Shown in pieces: positions 17,352-25,688 of a DNA stretch of 51,543 nucleotides. The stretch covers positions 1 to 51,543 of the forward strand of contig JACPRD010000152.1 of the NCBI GenBank assembly GCA_016190145.1, given 5' to 3'. Origin of the DNA: Planctomycetota bacterium. GTDB lineage: Bacteria > Planctomycetota > MHYJ01 > WSZJ01. Under the pieces are notes generated by a model, which was not told the DNA's origin, made no database searches, and was given only the letters and a program-made list of their open reading frames with translations. A program made the translations under genes and the position numbers. Numbering within the stretch: the stretch's first letter is position 1; the number at the start of each line of letters is the position of its first letter.

Positions 17352-18953
17352 TCACTTTATCTCCCGGACCCTCCATTTACCAAGTGCCTCGATCCACTCG
17401 AAGCGGTCCGCGCGGCCGGAAGCCCAGGTTTTCCAGGCGTCCTCGTCGCGCGGATCCGGGGCGGCCTCGAGACAGCGGGCAAGCCGCGCGAGGTCGCGCT
17501 CCAGGAGATCTCCGCGGCCCGCGGCGTCGCGCGCCGCGGCGAATCCCTCCGGGATGCCGCGCGCCGCGAGGGCGACCGCGATGCTTCGCATGACGGGGCC
17601 GGGTCGCCGCTCGATGAACGGAACCGCCAATTTCGCCTCGGATTCGTCCCCCAGGTTCGCGAGCGCGACGGCCGCCGCGGTCGCGACGTCCGTTTCACCG
17701 CAGCCCAGCCATGCGATTGCCGTTGCCGCGTGACGGTGTTGTCCGCGGCTGGCGAGGGCGAAGAGGGCGAGGCGGCGGAGCCGGTCGTCGGCGGTCGCGG
17801 CGGCGATCTCCGCGAGCGCATCCGGATCCCAGACGCCCGCGAATTCCGGCGAGTCGAGATCGTATTCGAGCGCGGAGAGGAGGCCTGGAAGTTCCGCGGG
17901 CGTCGCGGGGGAACCCGCGGACGCCAGGATCGCCGCCACGAGAGCCGGCTCGCGATCGAGCCACGGCCGCACTGCGGGGGCGGCCTCGAGAGGGAAGGCG
18001 ACGAGGCATCGCAGGGCACCGCGGCGTGCGGCGTCGTCGACGCCCTCGATGAGGGGCAGGTACTCGCCGGGGCCCGCGGTCGAACCGAATCCGCCCTGCC
18101 GCCAGACGACGTGCCCGCGATTCGCGGCGAGCCAGTCCGCCGCCTCCACGGCCGGAGACACGTCCGGCACGGAGAACCTCGAGGGCGGCCGCCCGAGAAT
18201 CCGCGACTGCGCGAGCCACTCGGCGGTCGGCGCGAGCGACCGGTACCACCTGTCACGGTCGAGCGCCCGCCTGTGACGGTCCGGCTCCTCGGAAATCGCG
18301 CGGATCAGCGCCGCCGCCGCGACCTCCGCGTCCGCATCCGTCACCGGGTAGCCGCGTTTCTCCAGCGCCCGCACGGCCAGGTCCTCCAGCGAAAGCCCCC
18401 GGCGTGACTCGAACCAGGCCTCCCAGGCCTCCGGGTCCCGACCGAGCGCCTCGCCCGTGATCAACGCGAGCCACTCCGCGGCGCACTCGCCGAGTTCCAC
18501 CGGGCGATCGCCCCAGAGACAGTCGGGATCGCGAAGAGGGTTCTCCATTTTCTCGTCGCGGAGCAGCCAGAGCACGAGCACGGGAAGGGCGGCCGCATCT
18601 TCTTCGAGCAGGCGCCGCCAGGCGCGGCGCGGATGCGCGAGCGTTTCCTGCGCCAGGGTTTCGGCCTTCTCGAGAAGCGGTCGATGCCGGAGTCGAGCGG
18701 CGACGGCGGCGAGGATGGCCTGCACCTCGGGGTCGGTCGCCTGGCGGGCGAGTTCCTCGATGTCGCCGGCCCGCTCCGGGGGCAGCCTGTCGAGGGCCCG
18801 GCTTCCCAGGTCGCGGACCGCGGGGTCTTCGGAGCCGAGGAGGTCGAGGAGATCCGCGGGGTTCGGGAGATCGTCCGCGCTGGCGGTCCGGCCGGGTTCA
18901 GCGGACACCGTGGCGGCCGCTGCGGCGACGAGCATGGCGGCAAGCAGGCGCAT
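17352..18953 (-). CDS. Secreted HEAT-like repeat protein, copy 1
   Basis: A 533-residue exported protein, first of the tandem set, with an Ala-rich signal peptide (MRLLAAMLVAAAAATVSAE). HEAT-like modules are visible: LLGSEDPAVRDLGSRALDRLPP near residues 38-59, and later VATAAAVALANLGDESEAKLAVPFI and VMRSIAVALAARGIPEGF. The shared central motif reads LAANRGHVVWRQGGFGS, here with RQGG in place of DGRR. The C-terminal WKTWASGRADRFEWIEALGKW matches copy 2. The gene diverges from leuS, with 185 bp between the starts. Function unknown. Confidence 0.75.
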   Translation of the reverse strand: MRLLAAMLVAAAAATVSAEPGRTASADDLPNPADLLDLLGSEDPAVRDLGSRALDRLPPERAGDIEELARQATDPEVQAILAAVAARLRHRPLLEKAETLAQETLAHPRRAWRRLLEEDAAALPVLVLWLLRDEKMENPLRDPDCLWGDRPVELGECAAEWLALITGEALGRDPEAWEAWFESRRGLSLEDLAVRALEKRGYPVTDADAEVAAAALIRAISEEPDRHRRALDRDRWYRSLAPTAEWLAQSRILGRPPSRFSVPDVSPAVEAADWLAANRGHVVWRQGGFGSTAGPGEYLPLIEGVDDAARRGALRCLVAFPLEAAPAVRPWLDREPALVAAILASAGSPATPAELPGLLSALEYDLDSPEFAGVWDPDALAEIAAATADDRLRRLALFALASRGQHRHAATAIAWLGCGETDVATAAAVALANLGDESEAKLAVPFIERRPGPVMRSIAVALAARGIPEGFAAARDAAGRGDLLERDLARLARCLEAAPDPRDEDAWKTWASGRADRFEWIEALGKWRVREIK

Positions 18954-19138
18954 TCAATTCTCCCTGACTTACGCGACCCTCGGGATCCAAACGTCGGGTT
19001 GACGCCGCTGGTTCAACGAGAAGAAACTCCCGGTTTTCTATGCGAACCGCGTGCCGCTTCAAGCGATGCAAAAGAGTGGCCACACCTGACGCCCGTGTAT
19101 ACTCTCCCCCCGTGACCTCTCCTGCAAAATCGGAGCCG

Positions 19139-21736
19139 ATGACCCGCAGGTACGACTACAAACAGATCGAAGCCCGCTGGCAACAGCACTGGAACCGCGC
19201 CGGTCTGTTCGCCGCAGGCCGGCGCACCGACCGCCCCAAGTACTACGCCCTCGTCATGTTCCCCTACCCCAGCGGCACACTTCACGTCGGCCACGGCCGC
19301 AACTACATCATCGGCGACGCCCTCGCGCGGTACAAGATCATGAAGGGCTACGACCTGCTCACGCCGATGGGCTGGGACGCCTTCGGGCTCCCCGCGGAAA
19401 ATGCCGCGATCGAAGCCGCGCTCAAGGAAGGCCAGCCCGTCCACCCGCGCGACTACACGAGCCGCAACATCAAGGTGATGAAGCAGCAGATCCACGCGTG
19501 GGGCGTCGGCTACGACTGGGACCGCGAAATCGCGAGCTGCCACCCCGGCTACTACAAGTGGACGCAGTGGCTGTTCCTGAAGCTGCTCGAGAACAAGCTC
19601 GCCTACCGGAAGCAGGCTCCGGTCAACTGGTGCCCGCAGTGCCAGACCGTGCTCGCCAACGAGCAGGTCGAGGAGGACGGCACGTGCGACCGGTGCGGCA
19701 CCGCCGTCGTGCAGAAAAACCTCGAGCAGTGGTATTTCCGCATCACGAAGTACGCCGACCGGCTCCTCGACGACCTCGACAAGCTCGAGGACTGGCCCGA
19801 GCGCGTGGTCGCGATGCAGGAAGCCTGGATCGGGAAGACCGAGGGCGCGGAAATCGAGTTCAAGGTTCAGGGAAGCGATGAGCGCCTCAGGGTTTTCACG
19901 ACGCGCGCGGACACGCTTTTCGGCGTGACGTTCCTCGTCGTCGCGCCCGAGCACCCGATCGTGGCGAAATGCGCGCAGAAGCTCCCGGAGGCCGGGCGGA
20001 AGAGGGTGACGGAGTTCGTGGTGAAGTGCCGCGCGCAGAAGGCGATGCAGCGGACGGCGGCCGGAGACAAGGAGGGAGTGCCGCTCGGGGCGCACGTGAT
20101 CCATCCGCTCACCGGCGAGCCCGTCGCGCTCTGGACGGCGGACTACGCGCTCATGGACTTCGGCACCGGCGCGGTCATGGGCGTCCCCGCCCACGACCAG
20201 CGCGATTTCCTGTTCGCGAAGAAATACGGCTTCCCGGTCAGGGTCGTGATCCAGCCGAAGGGCGCGGCGCTCGATCCCGCGACGATGGAGAAGGCCTTCG
20301 AGGAGGACGGGGTGCAGGTTCACTCGGGGGAATTCGACAACCTGCCGAACGATTTCGGGCGTTCGAAGATCGTGGAAGCGCTCGAGGCCCGCGAACTCGG
20401 CCGGCCGACCGTGACGTACCGGCTCCGCGACTGGCTCATTTCGCGGCAGCGGTACTGGGGGGCGCCGATCCCCGTGATCTACTGCGCGAACTGCGGCGTC
20501 GTTCCGGTGCCGGAGAGCGAGCTCCCGGTGATCCTTCCGGACGCGGCGGATTTCAAGCCCAGGGGGCAGTCGCCGCTCGCGGCGGTGCACGATTTCGTCC
20601 ACACGATCTGCCCGAAGTGCGAGGACCCGGCGCGGCGCGAGACGGACACGATGGACACGTTCGTGGACTCGGCCTGGTACTTCCTCCGGTTCATCGCCGC
20701 GCGGAACGAGGAGAAGATCTTCGAGAGCGACGAGGTCAACCACTGGCTCCCGGTGGACCAGTACATCGGCGGCGCGGAGCGCGCGACGAAGCACCTCATC
20801 TACGCGCGGTTCGTCACGAAGTTCCTCTACGACATCGAGCTGGTGAACTTCGAGGAGCCGTTCAGCCGGCTGTTCGCGCAGGGGCTCATCTGCGCCGATG
20901 CGCACAAGTGCCCGGAGCACGGGTGGGTGCCCGAGACCGAGGTGAGCGCGGGGAAGCACTCCTGCGGGCAGGCGGTCCTCACCGAGCTCCACAAGATGTC
21001 GAAGTCGAAGAAGAACGGGATGGCTCCCGAGCCGCTCATCGAGCAGTACGGCGCCGACACCGTCCGCCTCTATACCCTGTTCATCGGCCCACCGGAACGG
21101 GACGCGGTCTGGGCGACGAAGGACATCATCGGCGCCCACAGGTTCCTCTTCCGGGTATGGGAGACCGTGCAGGAAGCGCTTCCCAGGCTCTCCGGCGTTC
21201 CAGCGAAGCCTGAGGGGCTCGATTCGGCGCCGGAGGACGTGAAGGCGATTCATCGGAAGGTACACCAGACGATCCGGAAGGTGACGGAGGAGATCGAGGG
21301 CGGGTTCAAGTTCAACACGGCGGTGGCGGCGGTGATGGAGCTCGTGAACGAGATCAAGAAGGTGAAGTCGTTCGAAACCGCTGGTCCGCAAGGACTTGCG
21401 GCGCAGCGTGAGGCCCTCGAAACCCTGGTCCTCCTGCTGGCGCCCTTCGCCCCCCACATTTCCGAAGAGCTCTGGGAGCAGCTCGGACACGGCGAATCCG
21501 TCTTCGAGCATGCCTGGCCCACGTTCGACGCGGGGGCGTGCGTGGAGGAGGAGATCGAGATCCCGGTGCAGGTGAACGGAAAGGTCCGGAGCCGCGTCCG
21601 CATCCCGGCGGGCGCCCCGGACTCCGAGGCGCGGGAGAAGGCGCTGGCCGACCCCAAGGTGGCGGAGGCGCTGGGGGGGAAGCCTCCGCGGAACGTCATC
21701 GTCGTGCCGCGGCGGCTGGTCAACGTCGTCGTCTAG
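19139..21736 (+). CDS. leuS: Leucyl-tRNA synthetase
   Basis: Class I aminoacyl-tRNA synthetase charging tRNA-Leu, with an editing domain. ATG 19139 gives 865 residues, standard for bacterial LeuRS; the frame stays open upstream but with non-family sequence. Features in order are the HIGH motif as HVGHG (49-53), zinc-type cysteine pairs CPQC (about 165) and CDRC (about 184), and the CP1 editing domain with TTRADTLFG (about 253) and MGVPAHDQRD (about 345, editing aspartate). Then come DTFVDSAWYFLRF, the KMSKS motif KMSKSKKNG (about 619), an anticodon-binding helical domain, and a C-terminal PVQVNGKVRSRVRIPAGAP domain. It is complete, with no missing key residue seen. Confidence 0.97.
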   Translation: MTRRYDYKQIEARWQQHWNRAGLFAAGRRTDRPKYYALVMFPYPSGTLHVGHGRNYIIGDALARYKIMKGYDLLTPMGWDAFGLPAENAAIEAALKEGQPVHPRDYTSRNIKVMKQQIHAWGVGYDWDREIASCHPGYYKWTQWLFLKLLENKLAYRKQAPVNWCPQCQTVLANEQVEEDGTCDRCGTAVVQKNLEQWYFRITKYADRLLDDLDKLEDWPERVVAMQEAWIGKTEGAEIEFKVQGSDERLRVFTTRADTLFGVTFLVVAPEHPIVAKCAQKLPEAGRKRVTEFVVKCRAQKAMQRTAAGDKEGVPLGAHVIHPLTGEPVALWTADYALMDFGTGAVMGVPAHDQRDFLFAKKYGFPVRVVIQPKGAALDPATMEKAFEEDGVQVHSGEFDNLPNDFGRSKIVEALEARELGRPTVTYRLRDWLISRQRYWGAPIPVIYCANCGVVPVPESELPVILPDAADFKPRGQSPLAAVHDFVHTICPKCEDPARRETDTMDTFVDSAWYFLRFIAARNEEKIFESDEVNHWLPVDQYIGGAERATKHLIYARFVTKFLYDIELVNFEEPFSRLFAQGLICADAHKCPEHGWVPETEVSAGKHSCGQAVLTELHKMSKSKKNGMAPEPLIEQYGADTVRLYTLFIGPPERDAVWATKDIIGAHRFLFRVWETVQEALPRLSGVPAKPEGLDSAPEDVKAIHRKVHQTIRKVTEEIEGGFKFNTAVAAVMELVNEIKKVKSFETAGPQGLAAQREALETLVLLLAPFAPHISEELWEQLGHGESVFEHAWPTFDAGACVEEEIEIPVQVNGKVRSRVRIPAGAPDSEAREKALADPKVAEALGGKPPRNVIVVPRRLVNVVV

Positions 21737-21796
21737 GCCGGGGAACCGCTTTAAGTTCTTTACGTTGCGGATGCCCCCCTTCTACCCCCTATTTTC

Positions 21797-21825
21797 TTGA
21801 CCTAAGTTTCGTCCACGGCTAGTCT
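21797..21825 (+). promoter_or_regulatory. Sigma-70-like promoter for the lipoprotein gene
   Basis: TTGACC at 21797-21802 and TAGTCT at 21820-21825 are separated by exactly 17 bp, in a locally AT-richer stretch after leuS. A strong ribosome site, AAGGGAGGT (21873-21881), lies 4 bp before the ATG at 21886. The match to the consensus is partial in the -10 box. Confidence 0.5.
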
Positions 21826-21885
21826 TCCCGGTCCTTCAACCCACGAAAACCAATCGCGCCCGAAATCTTTTCAAGGGAGGTCAGG

Positions 21886-22674
21886 ATGCGCAAATTCGTA
21901 CTTCTGGCAGCGGCGGGCCTGATGGCCGGCTGCGGACTGATCCCGTCCGACGACGGGGGTGGCGGCGGCGGCGGCGGCGGCGGCGGGGTCGACCCGACGT
22001 CGTTCACCAAGGTTTACGCCAACCAGTACTCGTACTTCGACGTTTCTGCCCTGAAGGAGGGCGACTGGGTCGAATACGAGAGCAAGTCCAAGGCCCCGGG
22101 CGGCGGCGGCGACAACGTGAGCAAGACCCGGTACGCCTGCGTGAAGATCGACTCCCTGGTCTGGCTTGAGTTCAACGCGGCCGGCGCCGAGGGCTGGTAT
22201 GTCCTCGTCGGGATCGACAAGTCGGACCGGAGCGTCAAGAAGGCCTACATGGGGGAGAAGGACAAGGAAGCCAAGGAGATCAAGGTCGAGCCCGCCCCCG
22301 CGACCGGCACCGCCGGCACCACGAACTACAAGACGCGCGGCACGGGCAAAGTCTCCAAAGACTCCGTGACGGTCAAGGGCACGGCCTTCGACTGCGAAAA
22401 GACCGAAATCACCTCGACCACGACCATCGACGGCAAGGACTACAGCTCCAAGAGCGCCTCCTGGGTCTGCGAGAAGGTCCCCTTCCGCTACTACTGGGAC
22501 GAGAAGGCCAACAACACGACGAACAACGCCGACTTCAAGTGGGAAGGCAAGCCCTCCGTGAAAGGCGGCTCGGTCAAGACCTGGTCTGAGAGCAGCGGCA
22601 CGGTCTCCGAGACGAATCTGACGGCCTGGGGGAACGACGCCAAGATGTCCGTGAAACTGCCCGCTCCGAAATAG
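21886..22674 (+). CDS. GDWVEYE-family lipoprotein (paralog A)
   Basis: A 262-residue predicted lipoprotein: signal MRKFVLLAAAGLMAGC with the lipobox Cys at 16, then a run of 11 glycines as a linker. The mature part shares a pattern with three nearby genes: ALKEGDWVEYES, then YACVKID with VWLEF, then DRSVKKAYMGEK, FDCEKTEI, WVCEKVPFRYYW, VKGGSVKTW and WGNDAKMSVKLP. Alternating hydrophobic strands suggest a beta-rich fold. Two cysteines (YACV and FDCEK) recur in at least two of the other three paralogs and might form a disulfide. Function unknown; no known domain recognised. It has its own promoter-like sequence and strong ribosome site, and a hairpin follows its stop. Confidence 0.8.
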   Translation: MRKFVLLAAAGLMAGCGLIPSDDGGGGGGGGGGGVDPTSFTKVYANQYSYFDVSALKEGDWVEYESKSKAPGGGGDNVSKTRYACVKIDSLVWLEFNAAGAEGWYVLVGIDKSDRSVKKAYMGEKDKEAKEIKVEPAPATGTAGTTNYKTRGTGKVSKDSVTVKGTAFDCEKTEITSTTTIDGKDYSSKSASWVCEKVPFRYYWDEKANNTTNNADFKWEGKPSVKGGSVKTWSESSGTVSETNLTAWGNDAKMSVKLPAPK

Positions 22675-22681
22675 GTACAAT

Positions 22682-22719
22682 CCCGGGGAAATCCGGACGG
22701 ACAGGTCCGCCCGGGTTTT
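22682..22719 (+). terminator. Intrinsic terminator after paralog A
   Basis: The arms cccggg (22682-22687) and cccggg (22710-22715) pair, with an inner stem cggac/gtccg (22694-22698 with 22705-22709) and a bulge on the left side. TTTT follows at 22716-22719. The T-run is short, so termination may be partial. Confidence 0.55.
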
Positions 22720-22755
22720 AACATCCCAGGGGGAAAACTTTAGGGAGTGAACGCA

Positions 22756-23490
22756 ATGCGCAAGACGACCGTGGTGTTCGGTCTGGCCCTCGTGGCGATG
22801 TGTTCGATCACGGCCCAGGCCCAGATGCCCGACCCGACCGTGTCCGACATGCAGATGTCCATGTACGACATCGGCGCCCTCAAGGCGGGCGACTGGGTCG
22901 AGTACGAGTCCGAAGCCTACGGGCAGAAGTACTCGCTGAAGTACGCCTGCGTCGGCATCGAAGGCGACACCGTGTGGATCGAGTACTCCGACGCCGGCCT
23001 CGCCATGATGCACAAGGGCACGGCCATCCTCGTCGCCGTCAACAAGACCGACCGCAAGGTCACGAAGGCCTACTGGGGCAAGCCGGGCGAGAAGGGCAAG
23101 GAACTGAAGGTCGCCGAGACCCCCAAGGGCGACGGGTCCAAACCCGCCGAAGCGCCCAAGGTGACCGGCACCTGCAAGATCAGCAGCGACAAGTGCTCCG
23201 CCGCCGGCAAGGACTTCGACTGCGAGAAGATGGCGATGGAGACGTCCGTGATGATGAGCGGTACCGAGTACAAGTCGAAGACCACGATGTGGAAGAGCGA
23301 CGCGGTGCCGTTCGGCTACTACATGGACGACAAGGGCGACTGGAAGAAGGCGATGGGCGACATCAAGATGGAAGGCGAAGCCAAGTGCAAGGGCGGGCTC
23401 GTGAAGATGGAGTCCGAGATGTCGGGCATGAAGAGCGTTCAGATCCTCAAGGGGATCGGCACGGACGCGAAGCAGACGATCCAGAAGTAG
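22756..23490 (+). CDS. GDWVEYE-family secreted protein (paralog B)
   Basis: A 244-residue exported protein. I chose ATG 22756 because AGGGAG (22742-22747) lies 8 bp upstream; a GTG at 22747 overlaps that site. The signal peptide is MRKTTVVFGLALVAMCSITAQAQ. It shows the fullest family pattern: MYDIGALKAGDWVEYES, YACVGIEGDTVWIEY, KTDRKVTKAYWGKPGEKGKE, KVTGTCKIS, DFDCEKMAMET, DAVPFGYYM, CKGGLVKME and GIGTDAK. It is rich in lysine and methionine in the C-terminal half. Unlike paralog A it has no lipobox, so it is probably periplasmic or secreted. A good intrinsic terminator follows. Confidence 0.8.
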   Translation: MRKTTVVFGLALVAMCSITAQAQMPDPTVSDMQMSMYDIGALKAGDWVEYESEAYGQKYSLKYACVGIEGDTVWIEYSDAGLAMMHKGTAILVAVNKTDRKVTKAYWGKPGEKGKELKVAETPKGDGSKPAEAPKVTGTCKISSDKCSAAGKDFDCEKMAMETSVMMSGTEYKSKTTMWKSDAVPFGYYMDDKGDWKKAMGDIKMEGEAKCKGGLVKMESEMSGMKSVQILKGIGTDAKQTIQK

Positions 23491-23506
23491 GCCTGAAGAA
23501 CCAGGG

Positions 23507-23539
23507 GACCCGCCTTCGCGAGGAGGCGGGTCTTTTTTT
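23507..23539 (+). terminator. Intrinsic terminator after paralog B
   Basis: A perfect 9-bp stem, gacccgcct (23507-23515) with aggcgggtc (23524-23532), encloses an 8-nt loop and is followed by seven T residues (23533-23539). This is the clearest rho-independent terminator in the window. Confidence 0.9.
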
Positions 23540-23587
23540 GTCGACGCGTCGTGTAGGATGGCCGTAAACCCGTCCCGCGGAGCCCCC

Positions 23588-24364
23588 GTGAAGCGCGCTT
23601 CCCTGTTCGCCCTTATCGCCGCCCTGACGGTTCTCCCGCGGACCGCGCGTTCGGAGGACCCGCGGCCGGCTCTGCCGGCGGTCTGGGAGTCGGAGATGGC
23701 GGACTGCGACATCGGCGCGCTGGCGGCCGGGGACTGGGCGGAGTACGAGCTGGCGGGACCGATGTGGATCGCGCCTGCGGCCGGAAAGAAGCCCTCGCGG
23801 CGCCTGGCGTGCGTGGCGGCGGACGAGGAGGGGGTCTGGGTCGAGGTGACGCACCGGAACGTGTCGCCGGCGACCGAGGGGCTGGTCCTGGCGCTGAGGG
23901 TCAGGCGCGCGGACCGCAAGGTGACGCGGGCGGTCTGGGCGAAGCCCGGCGAGGCGGGAACGGAGGCGGAGGTGAAGCCCGGGGCTCCCGGCGAGGGGGT
24001 GCCGCCGCCGGGCGGGCCGCCGAAAGTCACCGGAACGGGAACGGCGGCGAAGGAAAAGCTCAAGGCGGGCACGACGGCGCTCGATTGCGAGAAGGTCGAA
24101 CTCGAGACGGTCATCGAGACGAGCTGCTGCGAAATCCGGACGCGAACGACCACGTGGGTCAGCGAAAAGGTGCCGTTCGTGCCGTGGGTCGACGACCCGC
24201 CGCGGGTGTCCGGAATCCCGGCGCAGATCGAATGGAAGTCGAAGCCGGCGGTGAAGGGCGGGCTGGTGAAGCGGTCCGTGTTCCGGGAGAACCAGACGAC
24301 GACGGTGACGCTCGTGAGATGGGGGCGGGACGCAAAGGGGGCTGTAAAGCTCCCGCCCCGGTAG
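23588..24364 (+). CDS. GDWVEYE-family secreted protein (paralog C)
   Basis: A 258-residue exported protein. GTG 23588 is preferred over an in-frame ATG at 23558, because GGAG lies 5 bp upstream and the signal peptide (VKRASLFALIAALTVLPRTARSE) then starts correctly. The family pattern is kept with changes: DIGALAAGDWAEYEL, LACVAADEEGVWVEV, ADRKVTRAVWAKPGEAG, KVTGTG, LDCEKVELET, WVSEKVPFVPW, VKGGLVKR and WGRDAKGAVKLP. An additional CC pair occurs in the middle (ETSCCEI). Codon use is as GC-rich as its neighbours. It ends 7 bp from the convergent DUF4424-like gene. Confidence 0.78.
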   Translation: MKRASLFALIAALTVLPRTARSEDPRPALPAVWESEMADCDIGALAAGDWAEYELAGPMWIAPAAGKKPSRRLACVAADEEGVWVEVTHRNVSPATEGLVLALRVRRADRKVTRAVWAKPGEAGTEAEVKPGAPGEGVPPPGGPPKVTGTGTAAKEKLKAGTTALDCEKVELETVIETSCCEIRTRTTTWVSEKVPFVPWVDDPPRVSGIPAQIEWKSKPAVKGGLVKRSVFRENQTTTVTLVRWGRDAKGAVKLPPR

Positions 24365-24371
24365 GAGTGGA

Positions 24372-25649
24372 CTACCGGAGCACGGCCCGCGCTTCCTCGA
24401 TCCGGGCCCGGAGCGCGGCGTCTTCCGTCTCACGGACGCTCTCGGGGAAGGCGAGCACCGTCCCGCCCGCGCGCACTTTTCCCTCCAGGAAGCGGTCGCC
24501 GAGAGCGACCCATTTGCCGAGCGCCTCTTTCGCGCGCGCGGACCCGGGGAATTCGCGGGCGAGATTCGCGGCGGGCTCGAGCGAGTCGAACAGGCGCGCC
24601 GCCTCGCCGGGGCGGGCGTACTCGCGGGTCTCGTTTCCCAGGGTCTTCAGGATCTCCTCGCGCTCCTCCTCCGAAATCCCTTTCCCGAACCGCGCGCGCT
24701 GCCGCTCCTCGGCGGGGAGGACCCAGGCGCCGTCCGTTTCGCGGAGATCCGCCAGCATCCCGGCCAGGGCGCCGGCGAACGCGTCGGCTTCCTCCGCGGT
24801 CAGGCGCTCGCGGGCGAACCGCGCCGGGGCGGCCGAGAGCATGGCCAGCAGCTCCTTCCGGGCGGACCAGTGGATCTTCGCCTCCTCTGAAGTCTCCGCG
24901 ACGAGCTGGTCCCAGGTAAGGCCGGTGTGGTAGCGGATTTCGATGTTGTGCGCGGCGGTGGGCTCCAGGTTCTCGAACGTCCATTCCACCGAATCGCCCT
25001 TGTGGACCGCGCCCGCGACCGGCCCGAGGGCCGTCACGTGGTCCGTGGACAGCTCGCCGGCGCACCGGAGCGTCACCGTGACGCGGCCGATAGGGTTCTT
25101 CCAGCGCGCCCCGGTCTCGAGGACGTAGCCGGCGGAGCGGTGGAGGTTGTAGCTGAAGAGTCTGAGCCTGTATCTGACGGCGTGGGTGCGCGTGGCGCCG
25201 GCGGGGAACGAGGCGTTCCAGACGTACCAGTAGTCGTGGCGGCCGCTCTCGTCGTACCGGTCGGCGTCCTTTTCGGTCACCGGCCGGGCCTGCCCGCCGA
25301 ACCGGTCGACGAGCCGCGCCTCGACGCGCTCCCCGTCGATCGTGGCCGAGAAACCCCGCATGTTCTTCACCGGGCCGATCGGAAATCCCTCCTCGAACGT
25401 CGCCTCCGCGCCCGGGTTCTTCATGTGGAAAACCGCCTCCACCTCGAGCTCGTCAGTCCATTTCTTCTTCCGGTCGCGGCGGAGGGTGAGCGCGACTTCC
25501 TCCGCCTCCATCTCCACGTCGATCCCGGCCATGTCCCCCGTGGCCTCGATCCCGGGCGCCTCGGTGCGGGGTTTGGGGCCGATGTCGGCGGCGGCCGGAA
25601 GCGCGGCGAGCGCGAGGAGGAGCAGGGCGGCGGACCGAGTGCGATTCAC
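24372..25649 (-). CDS. Secreted DUF4424-like protein
   Basis: A 425-residue exported protein starting with GTG, signal MNRTRSAALLLLALAALPAAAD. The N-terminal half is beta-rich and reads like proteins annotated DUF4424: EAVFHMKNPGAEATFEEGFPIGP, then FPAGATRTHAVRYRLRLFSYNLHRSAGYVLETGARW, a pattern typical of predicted cell-envelope proteins that interact with themselves or polysaccharide. The C-terminal third is helical and charged (SEEEREEILKTLGNETREYARPGEAARLF). It is on the opposite strand, inserted between GDWVEYE paralogs C and D, and divergent from D with only 39 bp between the starts. The DUF4424 assignment is from pattern memory and is tentative. Confidence 0.65.
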   Translation of the reverse strand: MNRTRSAALLLLALAALPAAADIGPKPRTEAPGIEATGDMAGIDVEMEAEEVALTLRRDRKKKWTDELEVEAVFHMKNPGAEATFEEGFPIGPVKNMRGFSATIDGERVEARLVDRFGGQARPVTEKDADRYDESGRHDYWYVWNASFPAGATRTHAVRYRLRLFSYNLHRSAGYVLETGARWKNPIGRVTVTLRCAGELSTDHVTALGPVAGAVHKGDSVEWTFENLEPTAAHNIEIRYHTGLTWDQLVAETSEEAKIHWSARKELLAMLSAAPARFARERLTAEEADAFAGALAGMLADLRETDGAWVLPAEERQRARFGKGISEEEREEILKTLGNETREYARPGEAARLFDSLEPAANLAREFPGSARAKEALGKWVALGDRFLEGKVRAGGTVLAFPESVRETEDAALRARIEEARAVLR

Positions 25650-25688
25650 GCTCCCAGTTTACCTCGTCGCGACGCTATGCTGTGAACC

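Noticed and set aside
25650..25688. Divergent promoters in the 39-bp gap between the DUF4424-like gene and paralog D
   Set aside because: A TATGCT-like box is present but no -35 at suitable spacing. The gap is too short to support a call.
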